64,000 nt of DNA, from contig JADDOH010005126.1 of the NCBI GenBank assembly GCA_016648135.1, positions 1 through 64,000 of the forward strand. The letters run 5' to 3'. The DNA is from Agrypnia vestita. Taxonomy: Eukaryota; Arthropoda; Insecta; Trichoptera; Phryganeidae. Below, piece after piece: positions 1 to 9,609 of the stretch. Position 1 is the first letter of the stretch. Every line of letters begins with the position of its first letter. The position numbers were made by a program, and so were the translations under genes. The notes under the pieces are model-generated. The model was not told the DNA's origin. It ran no database searches and saw nothing but the letters and a program-made list of their open reading frames with translations.

Positions 1-960
1 GTCTAGAATTGCCTCTAATAAAAGTCTGGATACAAGACTGTAATACATGCTTAAGTAGTTGTCAGCCGTTGGCCATTTGATATATCTTTATTTCGCCATA
101 AAATCTGTATAAAATGTAAATCTCGCTTTATTTATTTTATCGCATCCTCGATGGCAATTTCCAGAATGGCGCAGATGTTAAGCCCGGCTCTCACAGACGT
201 ACTGTTCAAATAAAATGTTTGTGAAATATTTCTCGTTATCAGAAAAAAATAAGTTATTTTTTCCTTTTGTTTTGTTCCAATGTTTGTATGGCCACAATGT
301 CAGACAGATTCAAAATATTCCAGACCTTATTTAAAATTTAATATCAATGATAAATTTTGAATGTGTACAAAAATATTGAGATAACTTTGTAGAATAGTGT
401 TTACTTAATAATTGCCTAAAGGCATATATTTTTTTATTTAAATACAAACATGTCTAAGTTTAATTTTAAACGTTTATAGAACTGACTTGATTTAAAAAAT
501 ATTATATGATGAAATAACGGGAAATGCCATAATCTGATTAGTAATGGAATTCAACATATATTTCAACTTTTCCTCAATTTAATATATTTACGAAGTTAAT
601 AACATACATCTTCAAACATAATAACCATCCCTTGACTTGAAAATATACTAGTGATGTTAACGAGCCCCTTAAAATCTTAGGGCGGAGAATCCCTTAAATT
701 GAGGGAATGAAGAATACAGTAAGAGTAACATTTCCGCATTCTACGAAAGTTCAAAAAATAATAATTTAGAATAGACACTGAAGTCTTTATTTATTCCAGT
801 CTGGTTACCACTAGATTTAAATTTTAATTGTAAATAATGTCACGTGTTGTGACTGTAGAAGACACTGGAAAAACTGAAAAAAAAAAAAAAACTGAAAAAA
901 AAACGCTGGAAATTAATTAGTGATTTATAAATTAGTTATTTATTAATTTATTAAATTGAA
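1..960. other. A+T-rich DNA, no gene seen
   Basis: I see no recognisable coding frame, RNA gene or repeat copy here. Homopolymer A runs occur near 870-900. Confidence 0.5.
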
Positions 961-966
961 ATGTCA

Positions 967-1067
967 CTTACTTACCATCACGACGTTTTCCGTGGGGATG
1001 TGCAGAGAGGATAGAGTGCCAAACTCTTTCATCCATATTCATACATCTTCGCATGCAAGCTCGCCGG
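967..1067 (-). mobile_element. LINE-L 3' end fragment
   Basis: Read on the minus strand, this matches the last codons and short 3' end of the LINE family best preserved at 58460-58930. The shared order is a GCATGC-containing segment, then an ATAC(A/T)T-rich stretch, then GTGCGCTCT-like codons. It ends in GGCGTGATGGTAAGTAAGT-like sequence, seen here as ACTTACTTACCATCACG. The same tail occurs at 49260-49305 and 31800-31840, so the family ends in a short (GTAA)n-type tail. Only about 100 bp survive, a 5' truncation typical of LINE insertion. Confidence 0.6.
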
Positions 1068-1069
1068 CA

Positions 1070-1760
1070 TGAATTGAATTAAAACACTATTCTTGAATTT
1101 ATACTATTTCGCAATTTACCAATGGCAATGGCCTATGAACTTTTTTAGTTGCTGGGTAATGTTTTATTTATTAATTTCTAGAATATTCCAATTGAATAAC
1201 GCGTCTAAGTAGTCGCATTTATTTAAATCGCCAGTTAGGTATTTCGCTCTGATTAGCTCACGACTGGTCATGGATATCGCACCGATAGAAATGTCAAAAC
1301 AAACTCAATCTTCGCAGCTGTCGGTTCCGCTTATATACGCAATACGTTGGTGTTTCGAACTCTCGAAAGGATTGCTTTATTTTCTAGTGTAAACAATCTT
1401 TTTGCTGTCATTGACATATTACTAGGGATTCTGAATCTAATTTCTTTCACCATTTTTAAAAATAATAATAATTTAGTATTTTATATTGATAGTATTTTTT
1501 ATGCACTCTTACGTGATGTGTGTATACTATAAAAACATGTATATGGCACATCCCCATCAAAATCTTTTTAAAGGAAGTTCATCTAGTTTTTGCGAACAAA
1601 AGCAAAGGCAGCAATATTCTGAGGTGTTTCTGAAATACATTAAATACATTAAAAAACTAATCAAATAAATTTCTCTGTAATATGTAAAAAGTACATCTTA
1701 TTGGAAACATTGTTTTATTGTATTAGCCCTGAAATATGTTGATATTTTCGATATACAAGT
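1070..1760. other. A+T-rich DNA, no gene seen
   Basis: The short open frames at 1347-1668 have no recognisable motif and read like chance frames in A+T-rich DNA. Confidence 0.5.
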
Positions 1761-1761
1761 G

Positions 1762-1814
1762 ATGAATACAAAGTACATTTTTCAAAATTTTTGAAAAATG
1801 TACTTTGTATTCAT
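1762..1814. repeat. Perfect 26-bp palindrome with 1-nt spacer
   Basis: The left arm 1762-1787 and right arm 1789-1814 are exact reverse complements with a single T between them. The core reads CAAAATTTTTG. It lies about 50 bp upstream of the foldback MITE at 1868-2190 but shares no sequence with it. It could be a tiny foldback transposon end or a replication-generated palindrome. Confidence 0.9.
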
Positions 1815-1867
1815 TTTTTGTCCAAATTTTTCAGAACACAGGATTTTTATCACTGGGACATCACTAT

Positions 1868-2190
1868 TCAAGATATATTATAGATATCTCGAAGAGACGA
1901 AATTAATTTTTTTATGAAAAAGTGGGTATGAAAGTCTTTGGGTGTTCATAGGGCTTGCGACCTATCGTACGGCTGGCTGAAGTAATCACTTTACACAATG
2001 TAACGTTCACCATTTCCAAGATGTGGTATTCTATCATGGGTTCAAATGATGAACGGTACATTGTGTAAAGTGATCACTTAAGCCAGCCTTACGATAAGTC
2101 GTAAGCCCTATGAACACCCAAAGACTTCCATACCTACTTTCGCGTAAAAAAAAAATTCGTCTCTATCTTCATATCTATAATATAGCTTGA
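1868..2190. mobile_element. Foldback MITE, family 1 (copy a)
   Basis: Imperfect inverted repeat with arms of about 140 bp (1868-2008 and 2051-2190) and a loop of about 42 bp. The arms share blocks such as GTCTTTGGGTGTTCATAGGG and AATCACTTTACACAATGTA. Related copies lie at 26979-27080, 31909-32328 and 41013-41215. There is no coding capacity. A hairpin with dispersed relatives fits a non-autonomous DNA transposon. The superfamily is unknown because no target duplication is clear. Confidence 0.8.
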
Positions 2191-2194
2191 TTAT

Positions 2195-2750
2195 TATTTT
2201 TTTTTAAATTTTTTTTAATTTATTGGTTATTACAGCCATTTAATAAATCTTGAAAAAAACAATAATTGTTTTTTTAATTATTATATAAAAAATTAAAGAC
2301 AATTTTTTCACAAATTTCAATATGGTGCGTTTTCTCCTAGCAGCCTTCACTTTTAAAAGGTTTCGAATCAATGAAGATGATCATTATTTTTTATTGTAAA
2401 ATTATGGCCAAAGATAAAGGGATGTCTTTATTTAATGGACACATCGAGATTTATTTGACGAGTGTGCATTGTATATCATTTCATATACATTTCATATACG
2501 AATTTCATATACAAATGTATCGGTGGCGTCATTTGCACGAATTTTATACAAATAAAATGGACCACCAGGTAGTTTACCCCCGCAAAAGATGTTCCATATT
2601 TATTTTCCTCACGTAGGGTAGTTGACCAGCAATAAACGAAATATCAGAATTTAGGAACGACCCCAAAGGATGTTTATTGTGACGTAAATCAGACAATTTT
2701 TAGTCCATTAAAATGATCTACGTAATGGTTCAGAAAAGCTAATAAAATCA
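2195..2750. other. A+T-rich DNA, no gene seen
   Basis: The 81-codon frame at 2371-2616 shows no family motif. Nothing else is supported. Confidence 0.5.
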
Positions 2751-2753
2751 TAT

Positions 2754-3310
2754 TATTACGGGACGTAGCTGTGAGAGGCAAATAAAAACACAAAAATAAT
2801 TTTAAAAATTATTTATTACGCGAAAGGACACGATTCGGCCCTCGTAGCGCAGTGGGTATGACACTGGCTTCCTACACCGAGGGTTCCGGATTCGATTCCC
2901 GGTGAGGTCACAATTTTAATATATGTTTTGAATTTACTCAAGCCTGGGTGTTTTGTGATGTATTTCGCTTCTGTAATTGGGCCTCCTGGCCTGTTGAAGC
3001 GTAAAAAAAAAGTTAAATCTTAGTTCTTTTCTTAATTTTATAATCACTAAATATTTCGATTATATTTCACAAACTTATTGTAATTCTGTTTCTCAATTCG
3101 CACTAATTCATACAGTTTCTATTGCTTAGATCACTTTCTGGTGAAATCTGTTCAATATTTGCTCGTAGAAAAACTTCTCGCCTTGGTAGGGAATTCTTTT
3201 ATTTATTTCCGCTGGTACCCATCACTAACGCTGGTTACACTGCGCTCGCTTTGCTGCTAAAATCACGTAGGTTAACCGTCGCGATTGGTAACGACAATTT
3301 TTTCGGGCCA
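2754..3310 (-). mobile_element. LTR of family G, minus orientation, interrupted by a SINE
   Basis: The plus-strand left edge reads TATTACGGGACGTAGCTG followed by GTGAGAGGCAAAT. This matches the left edges of the copies at 11760, 36862 and 41831, so on the minus strand this is an LTR 3' end. Shared internal blocks with 41831-42279 include GATCACTTTCTGGT, CAATATTTGC(T/A)CGTAGAAA and CTGGTTACACTGCGCTCGCT. A tRNA-derived SINE sits inside at 2837-3011. The far edge is unclear because similarity fades near 3300. The terminal TGTNACG/CGTNACA pattern is typical of LTR retrotransposons, probably Gypsy-like. Confidence 0.65.
2837..3011 (+). mobile_element. tRNA-derived SINE, family 1
   Basis: The head resembles a tRNA gene, with an A-box-like TAGCGCAGTGGG and a B-box-like GGATTCGATTCCC followed by GGTGAGGTCA. 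A tRNA-unrelated body with GGGCCTCCTGGCCTG then leads into an A9 tail at 3003-3011. The body matches a second, head-less copy near 25935-25975. This is a pol III-transcribed short retroposon that would need LINE machinery supplied in trans. It interrupts the LTR at 2754-3310. I could not define a convincing target duplication. Confidence 0.75.
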
Positions 3311-3394
3311 ATCCTAAATAGTTTTGTTCCTGGCGGAGCAATCGAGTGGAAATTGTACATTTCAGTTCATTTAGAGAGGTAACGCCGCTTACTG

Positions 3395-3835
3395 CATTAT
3401 GAAGAATTTTAATTTTTCTTTAAAAAATGTGACGCTCTAAATAATTGGACATATTTGAAAGGAGTCACTCATCTTAAATGAATAATTAAAGCTATTTTTA
3501 TCAGAGCGTAGCATAACGATTTTATACTATGTTAGATTCAAACAAAGCCTGAAAAAGGGAGTGGTTTTGAGTGCTGCCAGGATGCGAGGCAGTCGGCGAT
3601 AACTTCCTTTCATGATTAATCGGCAGCCGCGGTCATTACAGAATCACCTTGGACTCGCAGACGTGAATAATGACGGAGGAGAATGGAAATGTTCCCGAGA
3701 CTCACCCACGAGGAATACTAAAAATATCCTGGATGCTTTAAATTAAGGATATTCTTATTTTAGAATTTATTACAATTAAAAATGGGCTTTGTTCATGCTG
3801 CCTCACCCGATCTAATTTTTTAAAATTCTTTATCG
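3395..3835. other. Unique sequence with a GC-richer patch
   Basis: 3550-3680 is noticeably less A+T rich and not repeated elsewhere in the window. It could be non-coding regulatory sequence, but nothing identifies a function. Confidence 0.3.
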
Positions 3836-3839
3836 ATAT

Positions 3840-4205
3840 AACTAATTTTATAAACCAAACTAAATAAATTTGTGGGGGGACACAAAGGTTCGATTCGAAC
3901 GGTATAGATTTGCATCGAAAATATATCAGGGGGAAAGGGTAAAAGGGGAGGAAGCAAATGTCACCTATGTTACTCGCCGAGTCCAAAAAATAAGTTTCAA
4001 AATTTTGATTCCGATCGGTCGTGCAGTACAGATTTGCATCGAAAATATATAGGGGGAGGGGAAGGGGTAAAATAATAGGGAGGAAATATCGCCTATGTTA
4101 CTCGCCGGGCTTTAAAACATAAATATGCAAAATTTGAATCGAATCGGAGAAACGGTGTAGAATTGTGTAGAGAACAGACAGACATTGAGTTATATAGGTA
4201 TAGAT
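3840..4205 (+). repeat. 130-bp-unit dispersed element (short copy)
   Basis: Contains two units of the tandem motif carried in more copies at 19023-19823 and 59024-59952. Each unit includes GATTTGCATCGAAAATATAT, a G-rich run, TATGTTACTCGCCG and AATAAGTTTC. It ends like the other copies, with ACAGACAGACATTGAGTT and TATAGGTATAGAT. The start with the CCCGGCGTTGC block is missing, so this is a truncated copy. No plausible protein is encoded. Confidence 0.8.
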
Positions 4206-4261
4206 CTTCTATATTATCACTTCTATTAGTATCATGTTTATCATAATCATCGTTTTCGTAG

Positions 4262-4625
4262 AATAACTTGTTCTTCTTCTACCCCTTATCCTAATGGGTC
4301 CATGCATCGCATAGAAGGTTCCAACTTTACCTGTCTTGGGCTTCGCTCTCTACGTCAGCCCAATTTAATTGCAACCTCGCTTTGCAGCAGTTGTCCAACT
4401 ATTTTTGCCAGCTTCTTGATCTTCTGCCTTCTGGTCTTGTCTGGAATATCCGCTTTGACAGTCTAACTGTTGGCATCCGCTAGATATGTTCCAGCCACCG
4501 TAACTGTGATTTCTCGCTAAACTTAAAAGGCTTAACTTCGAGACATTCTCTTATTCGAGTATTTCTGATTCTGTCCCTTCTGGTAGCTCCCACTATTCCT
4601 TGTAGAAATCCAATCCCAATCATGT
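4262..4625 (-). pseudogene. LINE-M reverse transcriptase C-terminal remnant
   Basis: The minus-strand translation gives GFLQGIVGATRRDRIRNTR, then IRECLEVKPF and a QLRW..HI.RMP block. This is the conserved region after the catalytic domain in many insect non-LTR retrotransposons. It contains in-frame stops, so it is dead. The 3' end reads GGGGTAGAAGAAGAA, matching the plus-strand copy at 56165-56640 (GGGTAGAAAAATAAGAAG). Catalytic residues are not present in this piece. Confidence 0.7.
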
Positions 4626-4996
4626 AGCCTAGAGCGAATTTTTGTAGGATAACGTAAATAAAATAATATAACGAGGTGGTAAAAGAAATAACGCACAGAC
4701 TCCCTCATAATATATCAATGACATCAATAATATCGTAAATAAAATAATCTTCTCGAAAGTTTGAAGAAACGGACAGCTGCAAAGATGGAGTTGATTTTTT
4801 TCTACATATTTCCCTAATGTCACAAAGGTAGAAACGTCTGCCGATGCGATATTAGCGACACACTGTAGCGATCGGGGTTACCAACGAGCATGTGATACCA
4901 GTAACGCGCAAATTAATTAGGAGTACCTAACTGGCATTGAAAATAAGTGCAACTAAGTATTAAAGAGTTAAGGTTGTTATTACGATCGTCAGACAT

Positions 4997-5177
4997 ATTT
5001 AACTGTACTTTCGGATATTTTACGCCCTAGAAAACAGCACCTAATCAGTCTGACCTCAACCTCCGTGGGTAAAGGTTGTCCTCCTGATGACGTTGGATAA
5101 GTATCCAAAGAAACGTCGAGATTTGCTTCTCGGTAATACATACGGTGCGTACAAAATATCCGAAAGTACAGTTAAAT
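4997..5177. repeat. Inverted repeat enclosing hammerhead-like motif A
   Basis: The arms 4997-5021 and 5153-5177 are reverse complements over 25 bp, with core ACTGTACTTTCGGATATTTT. The 131-nt interior carries a complete hammerhead core at 5081-5120. The layout resembles a PLE terminal repeat or a small retrozyme-like unit, but no coding sequence adjoins it, so family membership is inference. Confidence 0.7.
5081..5120 (+). ncRNA. Hammerhead-ribozyme-like motif A
   Basis: Seen: stem I strand CTC (5081-5083), core CTGATGA (5084-5090), a TTGGAT/ATCCAA stem II hairpin (5093-5108), GAAA (5110-5113), a minimal stem III ACGT, then C5117 and GAG (5118-5120) to close stem I. The order is that of a type I hammerhead, with predicted cleavage 3' of C5117 (GUC). 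The bases next to stem II (C5091, G5092, A5109) do not pair well, which may weaken activity. Such very short palindromic stem III helices are known from PLE hammerheads, which act as dimers. Confidence 0.6.
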
Positions 5178-5179
5178 GC

Positions 5180-5830
5180 AAATAAGTATTTGCACTAAGG
5201 TATTTTAATTTAATTATAAATTTGTTTCTCTATTTATATTTATTTTAATTTTTGTGTTATAAAACGCGGGATATATATGCCCGGGGAAATGATTTTTTGT
5301 GCGTAATATGGGTACACGTGGGTCATTACGCTCTGAGTAGGCCTATTACGCTCCTCGCAAAATGTATCCCATGGCGTATTTGGATAAAACGTACTTCACT
5401 CAGCCAAAATCCGATTTGATTATCCGAACACCTTTATAAAAAAAGGCTTCGTTATTTTTCCACGTTGTTAACGATATTATTTAGAGCGTCTATATCATTC
5501 TCACAAAGTAAGGGTTGTTTTTACTTTGGCGGGATGATGTGCCCATATATTTCGGGGCATACTTTTTTGTATATTTTATGCCTGCTCGCCGGGGGTGCAA
5601 GGAGTAGGGTGACCTAAAAACACGCGGGGGATGAAGCAGGTACTCCGCGCTACCTTGCCCAAGGTTTGGGCTGGGCCTTAGCCGATGCACGCCCCTGGCC
5701 GGAAAATCTGCTTCTTTCTGTATTTCTTAACCTTCGGGTGCCAGATGATCGAAAATAGTATCGGAGTGGGGTAGCAAAGTAACCCCAGTCAAATTTGCGT
5801 TTCAATGAAGTATAATGGTTTGAAAATATT
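5180..5830. other. Unassigned DNA
   Basis: The section at 5530-5700 is GC-richer, but no frame is convincing. No repeat partner is seen in the window. Confidence 0.3.
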
Positions 5831-5835
5831 CTATA

Positions 5836-6345
5836 ATATTTATCATCATCCTCATCCCCTTACACGACAAGGTGCTTCCATATTCCCCTATCTTGCGCTT
5901 CTTTTGCATCAGTCAACCAGTCTAGACCAATTCTGTTTTCATATAAATTTTTTATTACTTCTCCCAGCTTATTTTCGGGCGAACCCACCAGCCATCTTCC
6001 TTCCGGGGCTGCCAAGAGGATCTCCGTCAGAATCCAAATTTGAGGGCCTGCACATTTGATTTTTCTTGACACTAAGCTCGGATTTACTTATCACCGCACT
6101 ATATTGACTCTTCTATCTATTTCACTTTCCTGTCTCCTGTTGCTAGAAAATTCCACCCCGAGATATTTTAATTTTTCGACTTGCTTCAGCTGGTTCCCCT
6201 ATACGCTGATTGAGTACTGTTCTTAATTTCTTTCTATGACTATAACCTCTATTTTTACAGTACTAATCTTCGTCCCAACTTGAGTACATTCTTCATTGAA
6301 AGAATTTATCAAACCTTGAAGGTTAATAATAACCTGTGATAATTT
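5836..6345 (-). pseudogene. LINE reverse transcriptase remnant, internally rearranged
   Basis: The minus-strand translation from about 6335 gives NLQGLINSFNEEC, then LKQVEKLKYLGVEFSSN and ESEIDRRVN. This is the block just after the catalytic YXDD region in non-LTR reverse transcriptases. Below 6072 it continues as APEGRWLVGSPENK and GLDWLTDAKEAQDRGIWKHLV, resembling the extreme C-terminus of such proteins. The middle is missing and several stops interrupt it, so this looks like an internally deleted, decayed copy. Relationship to LINE-M is likely but not proven. Confidence 0.6.
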
Positions 6346-6349
6346 TATT

Positions 6350-8250
6350 TACATTTCTTATACATTGCGATCAACATTCTACTAAATTTTTCGTCATTTT
6401 ATAAGAAACCTTAGTATTTTGATGTGTAATGATTCACAAGCGTCTGACTGAAAGGAGCCGTACAAGCAGAATGAAAAAGTAGAAAAACATTTTTTTTTCG
6501 ACTTTTGACTATCTTGTTACACATTATTAATTTATTATTTTCGGATCTTACATAGAATACCAGCTTAATATCATTACTAATTATTGAATTGTTTAAAAAA
6601 GAGGATTTATGAGATTAAGTCAAAACCCCATTCCGGAACGGGAGTGTTAAAAAAAATTAAGAGATTTTATTTCAATTATTCAAACTTTTTTATATTTTTT
6701 AACAAAGAATATATTTACTCAGCGATTAAAAATATCACTAAAATGATCAATAAATTAACATGATTGACTAAATAATTCACATAATTTTAAACTATAAGTT
6801 GATTTAATACATTAGACTCCCGATTATCCGGGATCTGATTTTGCAGGATACGGATTATACGGGGCGAATTTGGCGTCATAGAAATAATACTTTTTTAAAT
6901 AAAAATGTTCAGCTTTGTTCATTGTGGCTAAACACGTGGTTAGAGTCGATTAACAAACAGATCACCAAAAGGTCCTTATCGACTCTATAAGATGGTCCCG
7001 GAGTAACATTAGACTACAAAGTATAAATATTTAATGAACATTTTAAATATGATAATATAATTACACAATACACATTTTATGATAAATTAATAAGAAATAA
7101 TGTCAGAGCACAGTGCAGTTGTCATTGTCACTTCTTTACAATAAATATTCAATACATATTTTCCCACATAAACATTTTACACCTTCTTATGACCACGTAA
7201 ATTTCTAATAAACTCATCCCCTCGATCATCTTCTTCTACTCTTTCCTTTAACGTCTTTCGAATTTAATCTAATTTTTTTTTTTGCAAAAAATTTAGATTA
7301 AAATCTTAGACTAAAATTTAGAAAAAAAAAAACAAAAAAAAGTTTGCAACTCGTCCCGAAGAATCGAAAATTGTTCTTGAAACACGAAGATTTTATATCT
7401 AATTAAGTGACGTCAACTTAGTTATTTGCCTTTATTTCATAAATTATGTCATCACAAAGTTTTAACCTATATTCAGAACTATTCTTCGAAAAGTTAAAGA
7501 ATTTTACCCTTTGGCAAATTTAAATATTTATCTGTCATAAAAGTTTTATTGATGAATAATGAATTGATGTATCGTAAACAAAAGGTTATTAAATTCTTCT
7601 CAAAAGATCTGGAATTTCCCTCTTCAACTAAAAATGTACACAATCGTGATATTTACGTTGGGGTCGCAAGCATAAAAAATATTTTCAGTGACAAAAACAA
7701 GCATAGTAAAAAATAAACGATTAAGCAAAATAATTTTATTGCAGACAAAGGGTTGTGCAAAACATCGCAGTAAATTTCCGCTATTTGTAGGGCATCATTC
7801 ACCCGCGCACATCCCTTAAATTACCGTATTACCGAAAGTCTGGCCCGCTCGTTGGCTTAAGGCAAAAAGTTTACATTCATTTCACAAGAAACGGTAATGT
7901 TTAGGATTAGAAAGGAAGGGGATGGTCGTTAGGGGCTTATCTAAAGGACGAACGCTCCGGCCAGAGCCTTAACAACAGGTAGTAACGATTCACCGTTACA
8001 TTCTAACGATATTCCCCAACGCTAACAGCCCATTGTCGTATCCTTATAACCTTTTGACCGCGGCTGAGAATTGTGCTACGGAGCGACACACAAAACATGT
8101 TTATATTTACAATGTTATTTTGGTAGCGGAATAAATTACAGTATTGAAAAAAATACACGAAGATTATTTTTTCTGATCCTCAAAAAACACCGAATAAATG
8201 AAACATGAATAAAAATCGATTTTTATTTTTTAATATTTAATTTTTAACAT
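6350..8250. other. Unique DNA; weak pogo-like end and a GC-richer patch
   Basis: 6819-6870 holds CCCGATTATCCGGGATC and GGATTATACGGGGCG, reminiscent of pogo/Tigger-type terminal repeats, but no partner end or target duplication was found. 7740-8090 is GC-richer, unique in the window and without an open frame; it may be conserved non-coding DNA. Confidence 0.25.
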
Positions 8251-8252
8251 AT

Positions 8253-8530
8253 TGTCACGAGAGTGTAAAACAATGATAACTACACATCATCGAAGTCTCT
8301 CGAACATTCCACATGAATCTGGAATCAATTAACTTTTCTCGAAAAAACTCTAATCATTAGAAATATGGAGAAACCGGTCGAACATTCTCGATGTATTGCG
8401 AAACCAATATTTATGTATAAAATCGGCAAGGAGTGAACGCGGAGTCGAGTTTTTTTTTATAAAAGAAGATAAAAGTGAATAAAGCGACCATAGAATGGCG
8501 TTTTACACAACGTCGTAAATAAAAAAATAT
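8253..8530 (+). mobile_element. LTR remnant related to family G
   Basis: Begins TGTCACGAGAGTG and continues with a CATGAATCTGGAATCAAT block comparable to GTGAATCTGGAATTGACT at 24830. A possible promoter TATAAAATCGGCAAGGAGTG lies at 8416-8435. The start matches the inverted ends of other family copies. No clean 3' edge or target duplication is visible, and no coding sequence follows. Confidence 0.5.
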
Positions 8531-8534
8531 TTTG

Positions 8535-9175
8535 TGTCTGATAGACGTAACGTCAGCAGCAGAGGTTCATATTAGCTAATTAAAACGGGAGTTCCTATAA
8601 ATCTTCGATTACCCGTAATGAGTTTTTTTATTTTAGGAAACATACAGTACAATGTACTAAAAAAATTATATAATATCGAAAAAATATTCATTAAGAATGA
8701 CCAGTGAAGTTTCCTTGACGCTGGTAAAAAAAAATTAAGTAAAAATATAATAAATAATATGTGATAAAGATTTATATTATGATTTAAATTATGAAAGTGC
8801 ATAAAGTGGGAAAGGGTGGGAAGAGGAAGGGAATGGGATTCAAAAATAAGTATTCAAATTATTTCAACAATCATAAATGAGATTACGAAGTTCCATTTTA
8901 AATAAAAGCAAATTATTAATAAAAATGTCTAGGTTTTTTGTAGAACTTAACAAATTCTATTTAGAAGTGGAACGAGTTACAAAACCATTTTTTAAGTAGT
9001 TAGTTAGTCTTGCCAAAGTTTGGGTAAAATAAATTATTTGAACACGTTGAGTATGTAGGACAGCTTAAACCTATTTGCTCTTATAAATAGGGTGAGTCAA
9101 CCAAGTTATTCAAGATTTTATAAATATAACACAGATCTTGTATGCATCTTCGATGTGATAGAGGACCAATGTAGA
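8535..9175. other. A+T-rich DNA, no gene seen
   Basis: Nothing recognisable. Confidence 0.5.
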
Positions 9176-9605
9176 CCATATAGAAACAAAAGGTTTTACG
9201 ATGAACTTACTTGAGCAACTAGAAATAAATAAATATACAAATGACCTTTTAAATTGTCAACAAAAAGTGATCTTCTCTCCACTTCTCAATATCTTTAAAA
9301 AACTCAAAATCAAGGACATAAATTAAAATAATATTTATAAATAGCACTTGCAGAAAACAGGGAATTTTGATAATTAAGCATAAAATAGAATTTTGTAAAC
9401 CGAGGCACCTTTAATGATAAGTGCCCGGAAAAAAACGAACATTTATATAGGGCTTCACCAAAAATATTTAATTACTCTAAAAGGGAAGGGGTGACTTAAA
9501 ATTTTATAAATAAGTCGTTTATACGTGGTATATCCACTATTTGATAATGGAATTGCAAGCCGAAACAGCTGTATCACTTTAAAATAATTAACCCGCAAAA
9601 AAAAA
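9176..9605 (+). mobile_element. PLE family B, 3' end copy
   Basis: Matches 36030-36460. The coding part reads HIETKGFTMNLLEQLEINKY, the end of the PLE endonuclease domain, then stops. Its 3' flank has GAGGCACCTTTAATGATAAG, an AAGGGAAGGGGT block and the hammerhead-like motif at 9538-9576. Relative to 36.1 kb the protein has lost about ten residues after NKY, so this copy is defective. The catalytic GIY-YIG part is absent through 5' truncation. Confidence 0.85.
9538..9576 (+). ncRNA. Hammerhead-like motif B (copy 1)
   Basis: Core TTGATAA (9541-9547), weak hairpin, GAAA (9562-9565), palindromic ACAGCTGT including A9565, then A9573 at the cleavage position. The core departs from CTGANGA at two positions (C3 to T, G8 to A), and stem I (TAT/TCA) no longer pairs. 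Probably inactive; kept because the second copy at 36394-36432 is better. Confidence 0.35.
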
Positions 9606-9609
9606 AATA

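Noticed and set aside
2838..2912. Genuine tRNA gene
   Set aside because: Acceptor ends do not pair and the sequence continues into a SINE body with a poly-A tail, so it is a tRNA-derived SINE head, not a functional tRNA gene.
6815..7020. Possible pogo/Tigger end (CCCGATTATCCGGGATC)
   Set aside because: Only one end-like segment, no inverted partner and no TA duplication that can be distinguished in A+T-rich flanks.
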